Origin: Thermoproteota archaeon
GTDB lineage: Archaea > Korarchaeota > Korarchaeia > B14-G2
Direction of reading: 5' to 3'
Assembly (NCBI GenBank): GCA_003661385.1
Contig: QMWA01000001.1
Span: forward strand, 1-48,614
DNA length: 48,614 bases
The notes beneath the pieces are model-generated. The model was not told the DNA's origin. It searched no databases and saw only the letters and a list, made by a program, of their open reading frames with translations. The first letter of the stretch is position 1, and every line of letters begins with the position of its first letter. Below, one piece after another: positions 39,772-48,614 of this stretch. The position numbers and the translations under genes are program-made.

Positions 39772-40228
39772 GCTCCTAAAAGCCGCGCTCAGCGGCGTCG
39801 AGTGCCTCATCGGAGAGGAAAGTGGGATACCGACGGTGAGAGTCCACCCAGAGAACCTCCTTGAGGCAGCTAAGAAGCTGAAGGAAAGCGGATTCGACCA
39901 CGTGAAGTCGGTAACCGGGTTAGACTACCCAGATGAAGGGGAGATAGAGGTAGTATACCATGTCTCATCATACACCAAGCCTGAGCTGACGAAGGTCATA
40001 GTAGCCTTGAAGGCTAGAGTCAAGAGGGACTCGCCAAAGCTCACGTCACTTTACGGGATATGGCCTAGCTCAGCCTACCTGGAGTCAGAGACCTACGACC
40101 TGATGGGGGTGGAGTTCGAGGGAAACCCGAAGCAGAGGAGGCTTCTTCTACCTGAAGACTACGAGGGAATCCCTCCACTCAGGAAGGACTTCAAGATACC
40201 TGTCGAGGGGGTTGATGCGGTTGAGTGA
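39749..40228 (+). CDS. nuoC: Complex I subunit C (30 kDa)
   Basis: About 159 residues, matching NuoC/FpoC: FDHVKSVTGLDYP, IEVVYHVSSY, LTSLYGIWPSSAYLESETYDLMGVEF, LLLPEDYEGIPPLRKDF. It connects the N-module side with subunits B and D. TTG 39749 has AAGGAGG nine bases upstream. GTG 39740 is another in-frame start but touches the ribosome site. It overlaps nuoB by 23 bases. Confidence 0.95.
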   Translation: MKLEEVLELLKAALSGVECLIGEESGIPTVRVHPENLLEAAKKLKESGFDHVKSVTGLDYPDEGEIEVVYHVSSYTKPELTKVIVALKARVKRDSPKLTSLYGIWPSSAYLESETYDLMGVEFEGNPKQRRLLLPEDYEGIPPLRKDFKIPVEGVDAVE

Positions 40229-41384
40229 GAGGACAATCGAGCTCTATATAGGCCCCCAGCACCCCGGCTCAGGCCACATGAGGTTTGACATAACGCTTGA
40301 CGGGGACATAATAGTGAAAGCTGAGCCTAGCATAGGCTACGTACACAGGTCAGTCGAGAAAATAGCAGAGACTAAAACCTACATCCAGATAGCTCCCCTG
40401 GTTGAGAGGCCTTCTCTGGCTGACACAGTCAACCCAAACCTAGGCTACATCCTAGCACTGGAGAAGCTTCTAGGAATTGAGGCTCCACCCAGAGCACAGT
40501 ACCTGAGGACACTAGCAGCTGAAGCAAACAGGATCCACAGCCACTTCTACGGTATAGGGATCCTAGGCATAATGCTAGGCTCCTCAACGGCATTCATGTG
40601 GGCCTTCGCAGACAGGGAGATCATGATAGAGCTCCTCCAGATGCTGACTGGAGCTAGGATAACATACTCATATGTAATACCAGGTGGAGTCAGGAGAGAC
40701 CTCCCAGTAGGCTTCAAGGAGGCAGCTGAAAAAGCGCTGAGGTACCTGGAGAGGAGGCTAAAAGACTACGAGAAGCTCTTCTTCGAGAACCCCGTCACAG
40801 TAGCTAGGCTCAAGGGCGTTGGGGTGCTGAAAAAGGAGGATGCTATAGCCCTAGGGATAGTGGGCCCAAACCTGAGGGCTTCAGGGGTCCACTATGATGT
40901 CAGGAGGATAGAGCCCTACGCTGCCTATGACGACCTAGACTTCGAGGTAGTGGTCAAGAAGGAGGGAGACTCCTACGCCAGGCTCATGGCTAGAGTCGAG
41001 GAGATAAAGCAGAGCATGCGTATAATAAGGCAGGTGCTCGAGAAGATACCTGATGGCCCAATACTCCACGAGAAGTACTACAAGATGATCCCTCCGAAGA
41101 CTAGAAAGCAGATAGAGGAGACTGGCAGGCTCAAGTTCCCAGCTGCATTCGCAACGCTAAAGCCCCCCAAGGGGGAGGCTTTGTCCAGGGTTGAGGGGGC
41201 TAGAGGAGAGTTCCTCTATTACGTTGTCAGCGATGGCTCACCTAGGCCATACAGGTTCAGAATGGTCTCCCCGTCATTCAGGAACGTATGGCTATTTGCC
41301 CACCTGCTTCCAGGCCACAGGCTAGCTGACATACCAGCCATATACGGTAGCATAGACTACTTCCCGCCCTGCGCTGACAGGTGA
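40212..41384 (+). CDS. nuoD: Complex I subunit D (49 kDa)
   Basis: 390 residues. Seen are GPQHPGSGHMRFDITLDGD, the quinone-pocket region, EPSIGYVHRSVEKI, RAQYLRTLAAEANRIHSHFYGIG and, late, AHLLPGHRLADIPAIYGSIDYFPPCADR. It has no nickel cysteine pairs; only a single C-terminal cysteine remains. The conserved H of GPQHPG and Y-region of the quinone site are in place. Start TTG 40212 (ATG 40215 directly after), overlapping the end of nuoC. Confidence 0.96.
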   Translation: MMRLSERTIELYIGPQHPGSGHMRFDITLDGDIIVKAEPSIGYVHRSVEKIAETKTYIQIAPLVERPSLADTVNPNLGYILALEKLLGIEAPPRAQYLRTLAAEANRIHSHFYGIGILGIMLGSSTAFMWAFADREIMIELLQMLTGARITYSYVIPGGVRRDLPVGFKEAAEKALRYLERRLKDYEKLFFENPVTVARLKGVGVLKKEDAIALGIVGPNLRASGVHYDVRRIEPYAAYDDLDFEVVVKKEGDSYARLMARVEEIKQSMRIIRQVLEKIPDGPILHEKYYKMIPPKTRKQIEETGRLKFPAAFATLKPPKGEALSRVEGARGEFLYYVVSDGSPRPYRFRMVSPSFRNVWLFAHLLPGHRLADIPAIYGSIDYFPPCADR

Positions 41385-41393
41385 GGTGGTTTC

Positions 41394-42419
41394 ATGCAGG
41401 TGTCTGAGATTATAAGCTGGCTGATAAACCTCCTCTTCTACAAGCCTGAGGTGTTCTGTCCAATATTCTATCCTGGGCTAGTCACAATCCTAGCTCTCCT
41501 CATATTCATAATCTGGCTTGAGAGGAAGATAGCTGCCAAAGTACAGCTCAGATATGGCCCACTCTATGTCACAAGGAAGGCTGGTGGAATCCTTCAGCTT
41601 CTAGCAGATCTCCTCAGGTACATGTTCCAGGAGCCAATCATACCGAAGACTGTAGACAAGATAGCGTTCATAGCAGGCCCAGTCCTCCTGTTCGCGACGG
41701 CATACGTGCCTGCTGCCCTCCTGCCGGCTACAGCAGAGTTCACAGGGCTGAGGAGCGAGCTCAGCCTGCTAGCTGTGCTAGCTCTCCTCACCCTAGCACC
41801 GATATTCGACATAATAATAGGCTGGGGAAGCAACAACAAGTTCAGCCTGATAGGCAGCATGAGAGAAGGGTACATTGTGATGTCATATGAGATACCAATG
41901 TTCCTCTCTACTCTAGCAATAGCCATGGTATACGGGAGCCTAAACATAGTTGAGATAGTTGAGATGCAAAGCCGCTGCTGGGGCATCTTACTCAACCCCA
42001 TTGCAGCAGCCACGTTCCTCCTGGTTGCCCTCATATCCACAGCCAGGTTCCCCTTCGAGATAGCTGAAGCTGAAACAGAGATAGTCATGGGGCCATACAC
42101 AGAGTACAGTGGGATCCTATATGGGCTGCTGATGGGCGCCAGCTACGTCAAGTTCTATGTGCTTAGCATGCTCTTCGCCCTCCTGTTCCTAGGAGGATGG
42201 CACCCTAGCATCACGTGGCTCGAGAAGATACACCCCGCTGCACCTGGCCTAGTAGTGTTCATCAAAGCTCTCATCATAATGGTATTCGGCATATTCCTGA
42301 GAGCTGTATACCCAAGGTTCAGAGTAGACCAAGCGATAAGGGTAGGCTGGCACCTGCTGTTCATGCTCTCAATGCTCTCAATAGCATACTCCCTAGCTGT
42401 AATCTGGCTAGTAGGGTGA
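41394..42419 (+). CDS. nuoH: Complex I subunit H, quinone-channel membrane protein
   Basis: 341 residues with about eight membrane helices. Signatures: WLERKIAAKVQLRYGPLYV, GGILQLLADLLRYMFQEPIIP, STARFPFEIAEAETEIVMGPYTEYSG. The acidic residues of the E-channel are present in the FEIAEAETEI loop. It forms the link between the peripheral arm and the antiporter-like subunits. ATG 41394 starts behind GAGGTGG. Confidence 0.96.
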   Translation: MQVSEIISWLINLLFYKPEVFCPIFYPGLVTILALLIFIIWLERKIAAKVQLRYGPLYVTRKAGGILQLLADLLRYMFQEPIIPKTVDKIAFIAGPVLLFATAYVPAALLPATAEFTGLRSELSLLAVLALLTLAPIFDIIIGWGSNNKFSLIGSMREGYIVMSYEIPMFLSTLAIAMVYGSLNIVEIVEMQSRCWGILLNPIAAATFLLVALISTARFPFEIAEAETEIVMGPYTEYSGILYGLLMGASYVKFYVLSMLFALLFLGGWHPSITWLEKIHPAAPGLVVFIKALIIMVFGIFLRAVYPRFRVDQAIRVGWHLLFMLSMLSIAYSLAVIWLVG

Positions 42420-42423
42420 TAGC

Positions 42424-42900
42424 ATGGAGCTCCCTAAGAGAGTTGTTCACCACATTGAAGCCCTCTTGACTGGAGCTAAGTACCTGGTTGCAAAGCCTAG
42501 GATGACAGTGATGTACCCTGAGGAGGCTCAGATCCTCCCAGAAGGCTACAGAGGGATGCCTAAGTTCAACAGGGAGAAGTGCAGGAGCTGCAGCCTATGT
42601 GCAAGGATCTGTCCAGCTAACGCCATAAAGATGTACACAGTTGAGGTTGAAGGCGAGAAAAAGAAGAAGTACCCTGGGATAAACTACAACAGGTGCATCT
42701 TCTGTGGGTTCTGCGTGGACATCTGCCCAGCTGGCGCCCTGGAGTTCACCGACATCCACGACTACGCCTCATACAGCCTCGAGGACCTCGTGTTTAAGCC
42801 TGACAGGTTTGCTGAAGGACCTCCCCCGAGGCCTTTCAAGCCTAAGCTCGTTAAGCCCATGCTAGATGAGGAGGTGGGGTTGAAGTATGTTCCAGGCTAA
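42424..42900 (+). CDS. nuoI: Complex I subunit I, two [4Fe-4S] ferredoxin-like protein
   Basis: 158 residues. Cluster motifs CRSCSLCARICPANAIK and CIFCGFCVDICPAGALEF. In the absence of NuoEFG it is the usual entry point for electrons from ferredoxin or from an FpoF subunit. The C-terminal tail of about 40 residues after the second cluster is rich in proline and lysine (GPPPRPFKPKLVKP). It overlaps nuoJ by 14 bases. Confidence 0.96.
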   Translation: MELPKRVVHHIEALLTGAKYLVAKPRMTVMYPEEAQILPEGYRGMPKFNREKCRSCSLCARICPANAIKMYTVEVEGEKKKKYPGINYNRCIFCGFCVDICPAGALEFTDIHDYASYSLEDLVFKPDRFAEGPPPRPFKPKLVKPMLDEEVGLKYVPG

Positions 42901-43372
42901 CATAGTTGAAGGTCTAATATTTACCTTAGCTGCAGCTCTCACAATAGCTTCAGCTGCGCTGGTTGTGTCAGCGAAGTCGCTGGTCTACTCCGCCTTCTTC
43001 CTAGCACTAGTGGGCGCAGGCAACGCTGTCTTCATGGCTATGCTAGGCTTCCCAGTAATATCGCTGTTCCAGCTGTCTGTCTACGTTGGAGCTGCAGTCA
43101 CATTCATCCTGTTCTCCATAACCATGTTCAGGAAGCCTGTGAGAATAGAGCCTACAGCTGGTATACTGGCCTTAGATGCTGCAGTGCTAGCTACAGCAGG
43201 CCTCCTCTATGCTTTCCAGTCAGTCACAGGGACCCCTGTCTCAGTAGGCTTCAAGGAGATCTCGTCCCTGCTCATAGGCAAGTACAGGTTTGCTCTGATT
43301 ATAGCGTCCCTAGCCCTCGTTACCACGCTTATTGAAGCCATAACCCTAGCTATGAGAGGTGAGATGAAATGA
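42887..43372 (+). CDS. nuoJ: Complex I subunit J
   Basis: 161 residues, five hydrophobic helices. The pi-bulge helix region SLFQLSVYVGAAVTFILFSITMF is recognisable. This small membrane subunit helps form the proton path between H and the antiporters. Start ATG 42887 inside the nuoI end; the stop overlaps the nuoK ATG by four bases. Confidence 0.92.
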   Translation: MFQANIVEGLIFTLAAALTIASAALVVSAKSLVYSAFFLALVGAGNAVFMAMLGFPVISLFQLSVYVGAAVTFILFSITMFRKPVRIEPTAGILALDAAVLATAGLLYAFQSVTGTPVSVGFKEISSLLIGKYRFALIIASLALVTTLIEAITLAMRGEMK

Positions 43373-43671
43373 CGGTCCTACCTTATCTTGCTGTGTCGGC
43401 CTGCCTGTTTGGAATAGGCCTATATGGCCTGCTGTCAAGTAGGAACTTCATCAAGATGCTCCTGTCAGCTGAGGTTATATTCAATGGCGGCCTGCTTGCG
43501 TTGCTGTCTTTGGCAGCTGCCTCAGGTGCGCCCCCAACAGGCGGTACTATAGCGATACTAGCCATAGCGATTGCTGCAGCCGAAGTTGGTGTGGCGGTCT
43601 CTATAGCAATCCTCATGTTCATGCTGAAGGGAGATGTAGATGTGTATAAGCTTGAGAAGTTTAAGGGGTGA
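43369..43671 (+). CDS. nuoK: Complex I subunit K
   Basis: 100 residues, three helices. The typical GLYGLLSSRNFIKMLLSAEVIFNGGLLALLSL carries the membrane glutamate, and the third helix IAIAAAEVGVAVSIAILMF carries the second. Start ATG 43369 (ATGA overlap with the nuoJ stop); stop overlaps the nuoM GTG. Confidence 0.94.
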   Translation: MTVLPYLAVSACLFGIGLYGLLSSRNFIKMLLSAEVIFNGGLLALLSLAAASGAPPTGGTIAILAIAIAAAEVGVAVSIAILMFMLKGDVDVYKLEKFKG

Positions 43672-45215
43672 TTGATGTGCAGCTAGAGTTCCCAGTCCTA
43701 ATGTCCACAGTGGTCGTCCCTATATTAGGGTCGCTGTTACTGCCGCTATTCGGTAGAGAGGAAAGCCCAGAAGCCAACGCTACAGCAGCTACCATACTCC
43801 TACTATGGCCTCTAGTCGCCATAGCAGGGCTAATGGCTACAACAGGCCTTAAGGAGCCGGTCATAGACCCGCCTGTCTTCTCAAGCACCAGAGCAGGCAC
43901 CTTCACCATGATACTGGATGGCTTAAACGCTCCGCTAGCCATATCCATAGCAGTTGTCACAGCGTTCGTAGCTATGTACTCACTGCCTTACATGAAGCAC
44001 AGGTTCGAGGAGATGGAGCACGAAGGTGAGAAGCCCCCATCCTGGGGAGTATACTATATGCTCTATGTCATGTTCTCTGCTGCAATGCTAGGCACAGTCC
44101 TCTCGACAAATGTCCTCGAATTCTACCTATTCCTAGAGCTTAGCCTGCTTCCAAGCTTCCTCCTAATAGCCTTCTACGGGTACGGTGAGAGAGCTAAGAT
44201 AGCAATCCTCTACCTGATCTGGACTCACGTAGGTGCTCTATTGTTCCTAGCTGGAGCAATGGTTCTAGGCTTAAAGACCGGGATATTTGACATAATAAAC
44301 CCAGCTACCCTACAGCACTACATCGCGCTGGGAGAAAGGCTCCCTGCAGCCGTAAGGATGCCTGTTGCAATAGCTCTCATAGTAGGATTGTTCGTCAAGA
44401 TGGCTGTCTTTGGTGTCCACATATGGCTGCCATACGCTCACGCTGAGGCCCCAACTCCCGTGTCAGCGCTCCTATCACCAAATCTGATCGGCATAGCAGG
44501 CTACGCGCTAGTCAGGATAAGCTACACATTCTTCCCAAAGGAGTTCAAGGCTGTATCACCATACCTGACATTCCTAGCATTACTGACAATGATATATGGT
44601 GGTTTCATGGTTCTTGCACAGGATGACTTCAAGAGGCTGCTAGCATACTCCAGTATAAGCCAGATGGGCTACATACTCCTTGGCGTGTCAAGCCTGCTTC
44701 CAAGCGGCATAGCTGGAGCAATGCTCCACTACGCCTCTCATGCAGTCGGGAAAGCACTACTCTTCATGACTGCAGGAACCCTGATAGTGCAGCTGCATGG
44801 GCTGAGGAGCATAAGCAGGATGGGTGGATTGGCGCCTAGGATGCCATACACAGCTGCACTGGCTCTAATAGGCTTTATGCACATCACAGGAGTACCTCCA
44901 TCTCTAGGTCTCTGGAGCGAGATCCTCATAGTCATGGGTGCAGTCAACAGGGCGATAGAATCAGGGTCAAACTACTTCATAGCCCTGGTAGCTGGCTTGC
45001 TGGTAGCCATAGGGCTGTCCACAGCATACGCCTTCGTCACGATGAAGAGGATATTCTTCGGAGAGCCATCTAAGGCAGCTGAGGAAGCTAAGGAGGCTGG
45101 AAGAGGCATAATCCTACCGATGGCTCTCATAGCTGCCATGGGCATGATCTTCTTCCTGATGCCATACAAGCTCGTCAACCCGCTAGTAGACTTGGTAACC
45201 TCTCTGCTGAGGTGA
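43668..45215 (+). CDS. nuoM: Complex I antiporter-like subunit M
   Basis: 515 residues, about 14 membrane helices. Placed as M by EFYLFLELSLLPSFLLIAFYGYGE with its glutamate, and by VHIWLPYAHAEAPTPVSALLSPNLIGIAGYAL, DDFKRLLAYSSISQMGYILLG, HYASHAVGKALLFMTAGTL. Key lysine and histidine residues are in place. GTG 43668 overlaps the nuoK stop. In this operon M precedes L, a frequent archaeal order. Confidence 0.93.
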   Translation: MIDVQLEFPVLMSTVVVPILGSLLLPLFGREESPEANATAATILLLWPLVAIAGLMATTGLKEPVIDPPVFSSTRAGTFTMILDGLNAPLAISIAVVTAFVAMYSLPYMKHRFEEMEHEGEKPPSWGVYYMLYVMFSAAMLGTVLSTNVLEFYLFLELSLLPSFLLIAFYGYGERAKIAILYLIWTHVGALLFLAGAMVLGLKTGIFDIINPATLQHYIALGERLPAAVRMPVAIALIVGLFVKMAVFGVHIWLPYAHAEAPTPVSALLSPNLIGIAGYALVRISYTFFPKEFKAVSPYLTFLALLTMIYGGFMVLAQDDFKRLLAYSSISQMGYILLGVSSLLPSGIAGAMLHYASHAVGKALLFMTAGTLIVQLHGLRSISRMGGLAPRMPYTAALALIGFMHITGVPPSLGLWSEILIVMGAVNRAIESGSNYFIALVAGLLVAIGLSTAYAFVTMKRIFFGEPSKAAEEAKEAGRGIILPMALIAAMGMIFFLMPYKLVNPLVDLVTSLLR

Positions 45216-47326
45216 AGCCCTTGGAGCTAGCTACAGCCTCAGCTGTACTCACATGGCTACTACCATACATCGGGGCTCTGGTAGCACTGGTAGCTAAGGG
45301 CAAGGCTAGAGACTACACCTGCGCAGGGGTCCTGCTAGTCAGCGCCCTCTTCTCCACAGTGCTCTGGAGGTCTGTGATAGCTGGAGGCGAGCCTGTGGTC
45401 TTCAAGAAGCCGTGGATCGAGGCCCTAGGCCTAGAGATAAACCTCGGAGTGTACGTGGACAGCCTAGCAGCCTACATGGGGCTGGTAGTAGCCTGGCTCT
45501 GCTTCCTGATAGGCTTCTACAGCCTGAAGTACATGGAAGGTGACCCAGGCTTAACCAGGTACTGGTTCTTCTTCGACTTCTTCGTGGGCTCAATGCTCCT
45601 CCTAGTCTACGCTGAGAACCTGATAACGATGTTCCTGGGATGGGAGGGGACAGGCCTAGCATCATACGCCCTAATAGGCCACTGGTACACCGACGAGGAG
45701 GAGCGCTGGGTGGGAGACCCAGGCAGAAAGGCGCTAGGGGTCCCAATGTGGTTCCCACCAAGCCACAGCGGAGTGAGAGCCATAGTCTTCACCAGGCTAG
45801 GCGACGTCGGCTTCATAGCTGGCATAGCAGTGCTGTACGCGCTGACAGGCACGTTCAGCATACCTGAGCTAGCTGAGCACCCAGAGTACTGGGCTCTACC
45901 ACTAGCAGCAAGAGGCCTCCTCTACCCATTCCTACTCGTATTCTCGCTAGGAGCCTTAGCTAAAAGCGCCCAGTTTCCATTCCATGAGTGGCTTGTCACA
46001 GCTATGACAGGCCCAACCTCAGTCTCAGCTCTGATACACGCGGCGACAATGGTTAAGGCCGGGGTCTTCTTCATGCTCAGATTCGCTCCCATATTCGTGG
46101 CGGCAGCCCACATACCTGAAGCAGCACCTGCAGTGCACAGCTTCTTCGCGACTATAGCCCTGATAGGGGGCTTCACAGCATTCTTCATGGCAACCCAGGC
46201 TACAGTAGCCAGAGAGCTGAAGCTCATCCTAGCCTTCTCGACAGCATCCCAGCTAGGCTACATGTTCCTGGCAATCGGCTCCTCAGGGCTTCTACACGAG
46301 TTCGTGAGTGGGTTCGCAGCATGCTTCAACCACCTGATGAGCCACGCAGTATTCAAGGCATCACTGTTCCTAGCAGCTGGAGCAGTGATACACGCCGTCC
46401 ACTCTAGGTTCATAGACGACATGGGAGCCCTCTCAAAGTACATGAAGCTCACATTCATAGCAATGCTCCTGGCAGCACTGAGCCTATCAGGTGTCCCGCC
46501 GTTCATGGGCTTCTGGACGAAAGACTCCGTAGTGGAGGCTGCCAAGCACGCGCACCTAGCGCTCCCGACTGCATTCGGCGCTGTGACCTCGCTTCTGACA
46601 GCATTCTACTCAATGAGGATGCTCTGCATAGTATTCCTCGGGAGGGAGTCCAAGAACGTGGAGCACGCGCTAGAAGAGCACAAGCTCCATGAGGCACACC
46701 CGATAATGCTAGCCCCATACCTGCTGCTGGCCCTGGTGTCAATAGGCCTAGGCATAGCATGGCCCCTAGCATACCCAGCTCTGATGAAGACCCTGACACA
46801 CAGTGTCATAGGCCTGGAAGAAGTCCCACATGAGTTCCACCTGCATATCGACGTGCAGCTCACAGCTACATGCTCCACACTGGTAGCAGCAGGCCTTCTA
46901 CTGGCCATAGCAAACTACTTCAAGCCAGCTCTCAGACTAGACTCAGCTCTGCTAAAGCAGCCGCCGCTGAAGGCTCTCAGAGAGTTCCTCTATGACAGGT
47001 GGCTTCTTAACTCAGTGTACTACAAGATATTCGTCTACGGTGGAGCAGCGTTTGCTAGAGCAGCCTTCAAGTGGTTCGACACTCTAGTGGTAGACGGCCT
47101 ATACCACAGGCTAATACCATGGCTCACAATGTGGTTCAGCAGAGAAGCTTTCAAGAACTTTGAGACACCAGTGATAGACGAAGGCTACCACAGCAAGATC
47201 CCGCATGCCTTCATTAAGGCTGGAAGCGTGTTCAGGAGAGCTCAGACTGGGAGAATAAACCACTATCTACTCACATTCTTCACAGGCTTGGTTATCGTAG
47301 CCATATTAGTCCTCTGGGTGATATAA
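45212..47326 (+). CDS. nuoL: Complex I antiporter-like subunit L
   Basis: 704 residues. The core shows FLGWEGTGLASYALIGHWY, AKSAQFPFHEWLVTAMTGPTSVSALIHAATMVKAGVFFMLR, ELKLILAFSTASQLGYMFLA and NHLMSHAVFKASLFLAAG. The long C-terminal part (about 560-704) includes the lateral helix HL and last membrane helix, as in full-length NuoL. GTG 45212 overlaps the nuoM stop by four bases. It is a complete proton-pumping subunit. Confidence 0.95.
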   Translation: MKPLELATASAVLTWLLPYIGALVALVAKGKARDYTCAGVLLVSALFSTVLWRSVIAGGEPVVFKKPWIEALGLEINLGVYVDSLAAYMGLVVAWLCFLIGFYSLKYMEGDPGLTRYWFFFDFFVGSMLLLVYAENLITMFLGWEGTGLASYALIGHWYTDEEERWVGDPGRKALGVPMWFPPSHSGVRAIVFTRLGDVGFIAGIAVLYALTGTFSIPELAEHPEYWALPLAARGLLYPFLLVFSLGALAKSAQFPFHEWLVTAMTGPTSVSALIHAATMVKAGVFFMLRFAPIFVAAAHIPEAAPAVHSFFATIALIGGFTAFFMATQATVARELKLILAFSTASQLGYMFLAIGSSGLLHEFVSGFAACFNHLMSHAVFKASLFLAAGAVIHAVHSRFIDDMGALSKYMKLTFIAMLLAALSLSGVPPFMGFWTKDSVVEAAKHAHLALPTAFGAVTSLLTAFYSMRMLCIVFLGRESKNVEHALEEHKLHEAHPIMLAPYLLLALVSIGLGIAWPLAYPALMKTLTHSVIGLEEVPHEFHLHIDVQLTATCSTLVAAGLLLAIANYFKPALRLDSALLKQPPLKALREFLYDRWLLNSVYYKIFVYGGAAFARAAFKWFDTLVVDGLYHRLIPWLTMWFSREAFKNFETPVIDEGYHSKIPHAFIKAGSVFRRAQTGRINHYLLTFFTGLVIVAILVLWVI

Positions 47327-47327
47327 G

Positions 47328-48614
47328 ATGGCTACAGTCTCAGCTCTGTTCTCCCTCGCCTCATTTATCCTAGCTGGAGCTGGCCTCTCGATCCCAGCTC
47401 TCGACTACATCCTCATTAGAAGAAGGAGGACTGCCCCCTACCTCACTTTGGCTACTCTAGCCGCAGCCTTAGCCATATACACGGTGATGGCAGTATCGCT
47501 AGCATCATCAAGCAGCATAGTGGTGTTTGGTGGTGCTCTCAGGCTAGACTTCTATGGTGCATTCCTTGGGGTTCTGGTGGCAGCTGGAGCGCTGCTAGTT
47601 GCCATAGCTAGCCTACCAGAGGTATCGAAGTGGCCTCTTTCACCGAGCTTCTACTCACTAGTGCTCCTGGCGCTCACGGGAGTCGAGGTCATGCTCTACA
47701 TAGCAGACCTAGTAGTGCTGCTAGTCACATGGGCTCTGGTAGCTGTAGCCTCCTATGTGCTAGTCGGCATAAAGAAAGATGAGCCTTCTGTCGAGGGGGC
47801 AGCCAAGTATGCCTTGATGGGAGTAGCATCCTCCTCGCTGATGGTATATGGGATAGCAATACTCTATGGTCTCACTGGGTCGACAGCTCTCCCACTGAAG
47901 TCGCCACAGCAAGGCTTCCTCCTGTTCTCAGCTGGAGTACTGCTCTTAGTAGCTTCATTCGGCTTCAAGCTGGGTGTAGTACCATTCCACGGGTGGCTTC
48001 CTGATGTCTACGGTGGAGTACACCCACTCGTGGTATCCTATATAGCTGGTGTAGTTAAGGTAGTTGGAATCATAGCTCTAGTCAGAGTACTATACCCGCT
48101 AGGTCCAGCTCTAGGCGTGAAGTGGACTCAGCTTCTAGCAATACTCTCGATAGCGACGATGACCTTCGGCAATGTGGTCGCTCTAGTACAGCAGAATGTC
48201 CAGCGGATGATGGCATACAGCAGCATAGCCCATGCAGGCTACCTCCTAGTGGGGCTAGCAGCTGCAATAAGCCCAGCTGGAAAATCCTACGGGATACAAG
48301 GTGTAGCACTACACATGACAGCCTACATACTAGCTAAAGTAGGCATATTCCTAGGGCTAGCATACCTAGCTCGGAAGGGAGTAGAGCTGACGCTAGCAGG
48401 CATAAGGGGAGTAGGTAGAACAATGCCTGCCATATCCCTAGGGATAGCCATCCAGATAATAAGCCTGATGGGAGTCCCACCATTCCTAGGATTCTGGAGC
48501 AAGTTCATCTACCTGTTCCTATCAGTGTTCGACGTGGCACCAGGACTAGCTCTCGCAGCAATAATCAACAGTGGGATCTCAGTAGGCTACTATGCTCAAG
48601 TACTAAGGCAAATG
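47328..48614 (+). CDS. nuoN: Complex I antiporter-like subunit N, 3' end outside the window
   Basis: Open from ATG 47328 to the window edge (429 codons, no stop), one base after the nuoL stop. Antiporter-like signatures: FGFKLGVVPFHGWLPDVYGGVHPLVVSYIAGVVKVVG, then NVQRMMAYSSIAHAGYLLVGL, and GVPPFLGFWSKFIYL near the edge. About 14 helices are expected in the whole protein, of which roughly 12 are visible. It is the usual last membrane gene of archaeal nuo/fpo operons. Confidence 0.95.
   Translation, partial: MATVSALFSLASFILAGAGLSIPALDYILIRRRRTAPYLTLATLAAALAIYTVMAVSLASSSSIVVFGGALRLDFYGAFLGVLVAAGALLVAIASLPEVSKWPLSPSFYSLVLLALTGVEVMLYIADLVVLLVTWALVAVASYVLVGIKKDEPSVEGAAKYALMGVASSSLMVYGIAILYGLTGSTALPLKSPQQGFLLFSAGVLLLVASFGFKLGVVPFHGWLPDVYGGVHPLVVSYIAGVVKVVGIIALVRVLYPLGPALGVKWTQLLAILSIATMTFGNVVALVQQNVQRMMAYSSIAHAGYLLVGLAAAISPAGKSYGIQGVALHMTAYILAKVGIFLGLAYLARKGVELTLAGIRGVGRTMPAISLGIAIQIISLMGVPPFLGFWSKFIYLFLSVFDVAPGLALAAIINSGISVGYYAQVLRQM

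Noticed and set aside
45402-45861. Long minus-strand frames under nuoL
   Set aside because: Composition rich in Arg, Ser, Pro and Gly, no ribosome site, and they lie entirely within a clear nuoL gene.
1-48614. tRNA genes, rRNA, CRISPR arrays, insertion sequences, prophage
   Set aside because: I looked for T-arm-like GTTCGAATC sequences, regularly spaced repeats, transposase motifs and inverted ends, and saw none. A tRNA with an intron could still be missed by eye; a tRNA covariance search would settle it.

Overview
The window looks like a piece of a compact, gene-dense archaeal chromosome, probably from a thermophilic member of the Thermoproteota/Korarchaeota side of the Archaea; the phylum cannot be settled from the sequence alone. 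Archaeal signs are the archaeal-type AsnRS, the GTP-dependent dephospho-CoA kinase family (DUF359), the FpoF-like F420 protein, an archaeal-type ATP-dependent DNA ligase, a PAC2 proteasome chaperone, a presenilin-like protease, TATA boxes about 25-30 bases before start codons (many genes look leaderless), heavy use of TTG/GTG starts, and strong use of AGG/AGA/ATA codons. No tRNA, rRNA, CRISPR array, transposase or phage gene was seen.

Layout. 1-940: tail of a CODH/acetyl-CoA synthase cluster (end of CdhE, then CooC tail to tail), so the organism probably has the archaeal Wood-Ljungdahl pathway. 941-17170: mixed housekeeping genes: metallophosphoesterase, AdoMet (or arginine) decarboxylase next to a histone-deacetylase-fold hydrolase, dephospho-CoA kinase, phosphoglycerate kinase, Hsp20, PAC2 chaperone, DHH phosphoesterase, FAH-family enzyme, AsnRS, PurM/AIRS-like protein, CYTH and macro-domain proteins, a slipin/NfeD protease operon and a PD-(D/E)XK nuclease. 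17230-19600: pyruvate-type ferredoxin oxidoreductase delta-alpha-beta without a gamma gene. 19600-31460: membrane metallopeptidase, MTA/SAH deaminase, presenilin-like protease, HD hydrolase, Fe-S DNA glycosylase, EtfAB divergent from an AbrB-PhoU regulator, MobA-like transferase, DNA ligase, and a zinc-ribbon membrane protein.

31700-48614 is the respiratory region. Next to a CoA-binding protein lies an unusual cluster: a NuoC-NuoD-like fusion that has lost the nickel cysteines, a coiled-coil ATPase-H-like protein and an FpoF/FrhB-type flavoprotein in one operon, divergent from a NuoB-ferredoxin fusion. There are no membrane subunits with it. Then come a polyprenyl synthase, a geranylgeranyl-reductase-like flavoprotein and a MenA-like UbiA prenyltransferase, and finally an 11-gene complex I operon (nuoABCDHIJKMLN, nuoN cut by the window edge) without NuoEFG.

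Taken together, the genes suggest an anaerobe that makes reduced ferredoxin (POR, CODH) and possibly F420H2, feeds these and ETF electrons to a membrane quinone pool made by the adjacent prenyl genes, and pumps ions with an Fpo/Fqo-like complex I. The stand-alone, nickel-less NuoBCD-I-like module with its own FpoF-like partner and palindromic divergent promoter is the best candidate in the window for an undescribed system.
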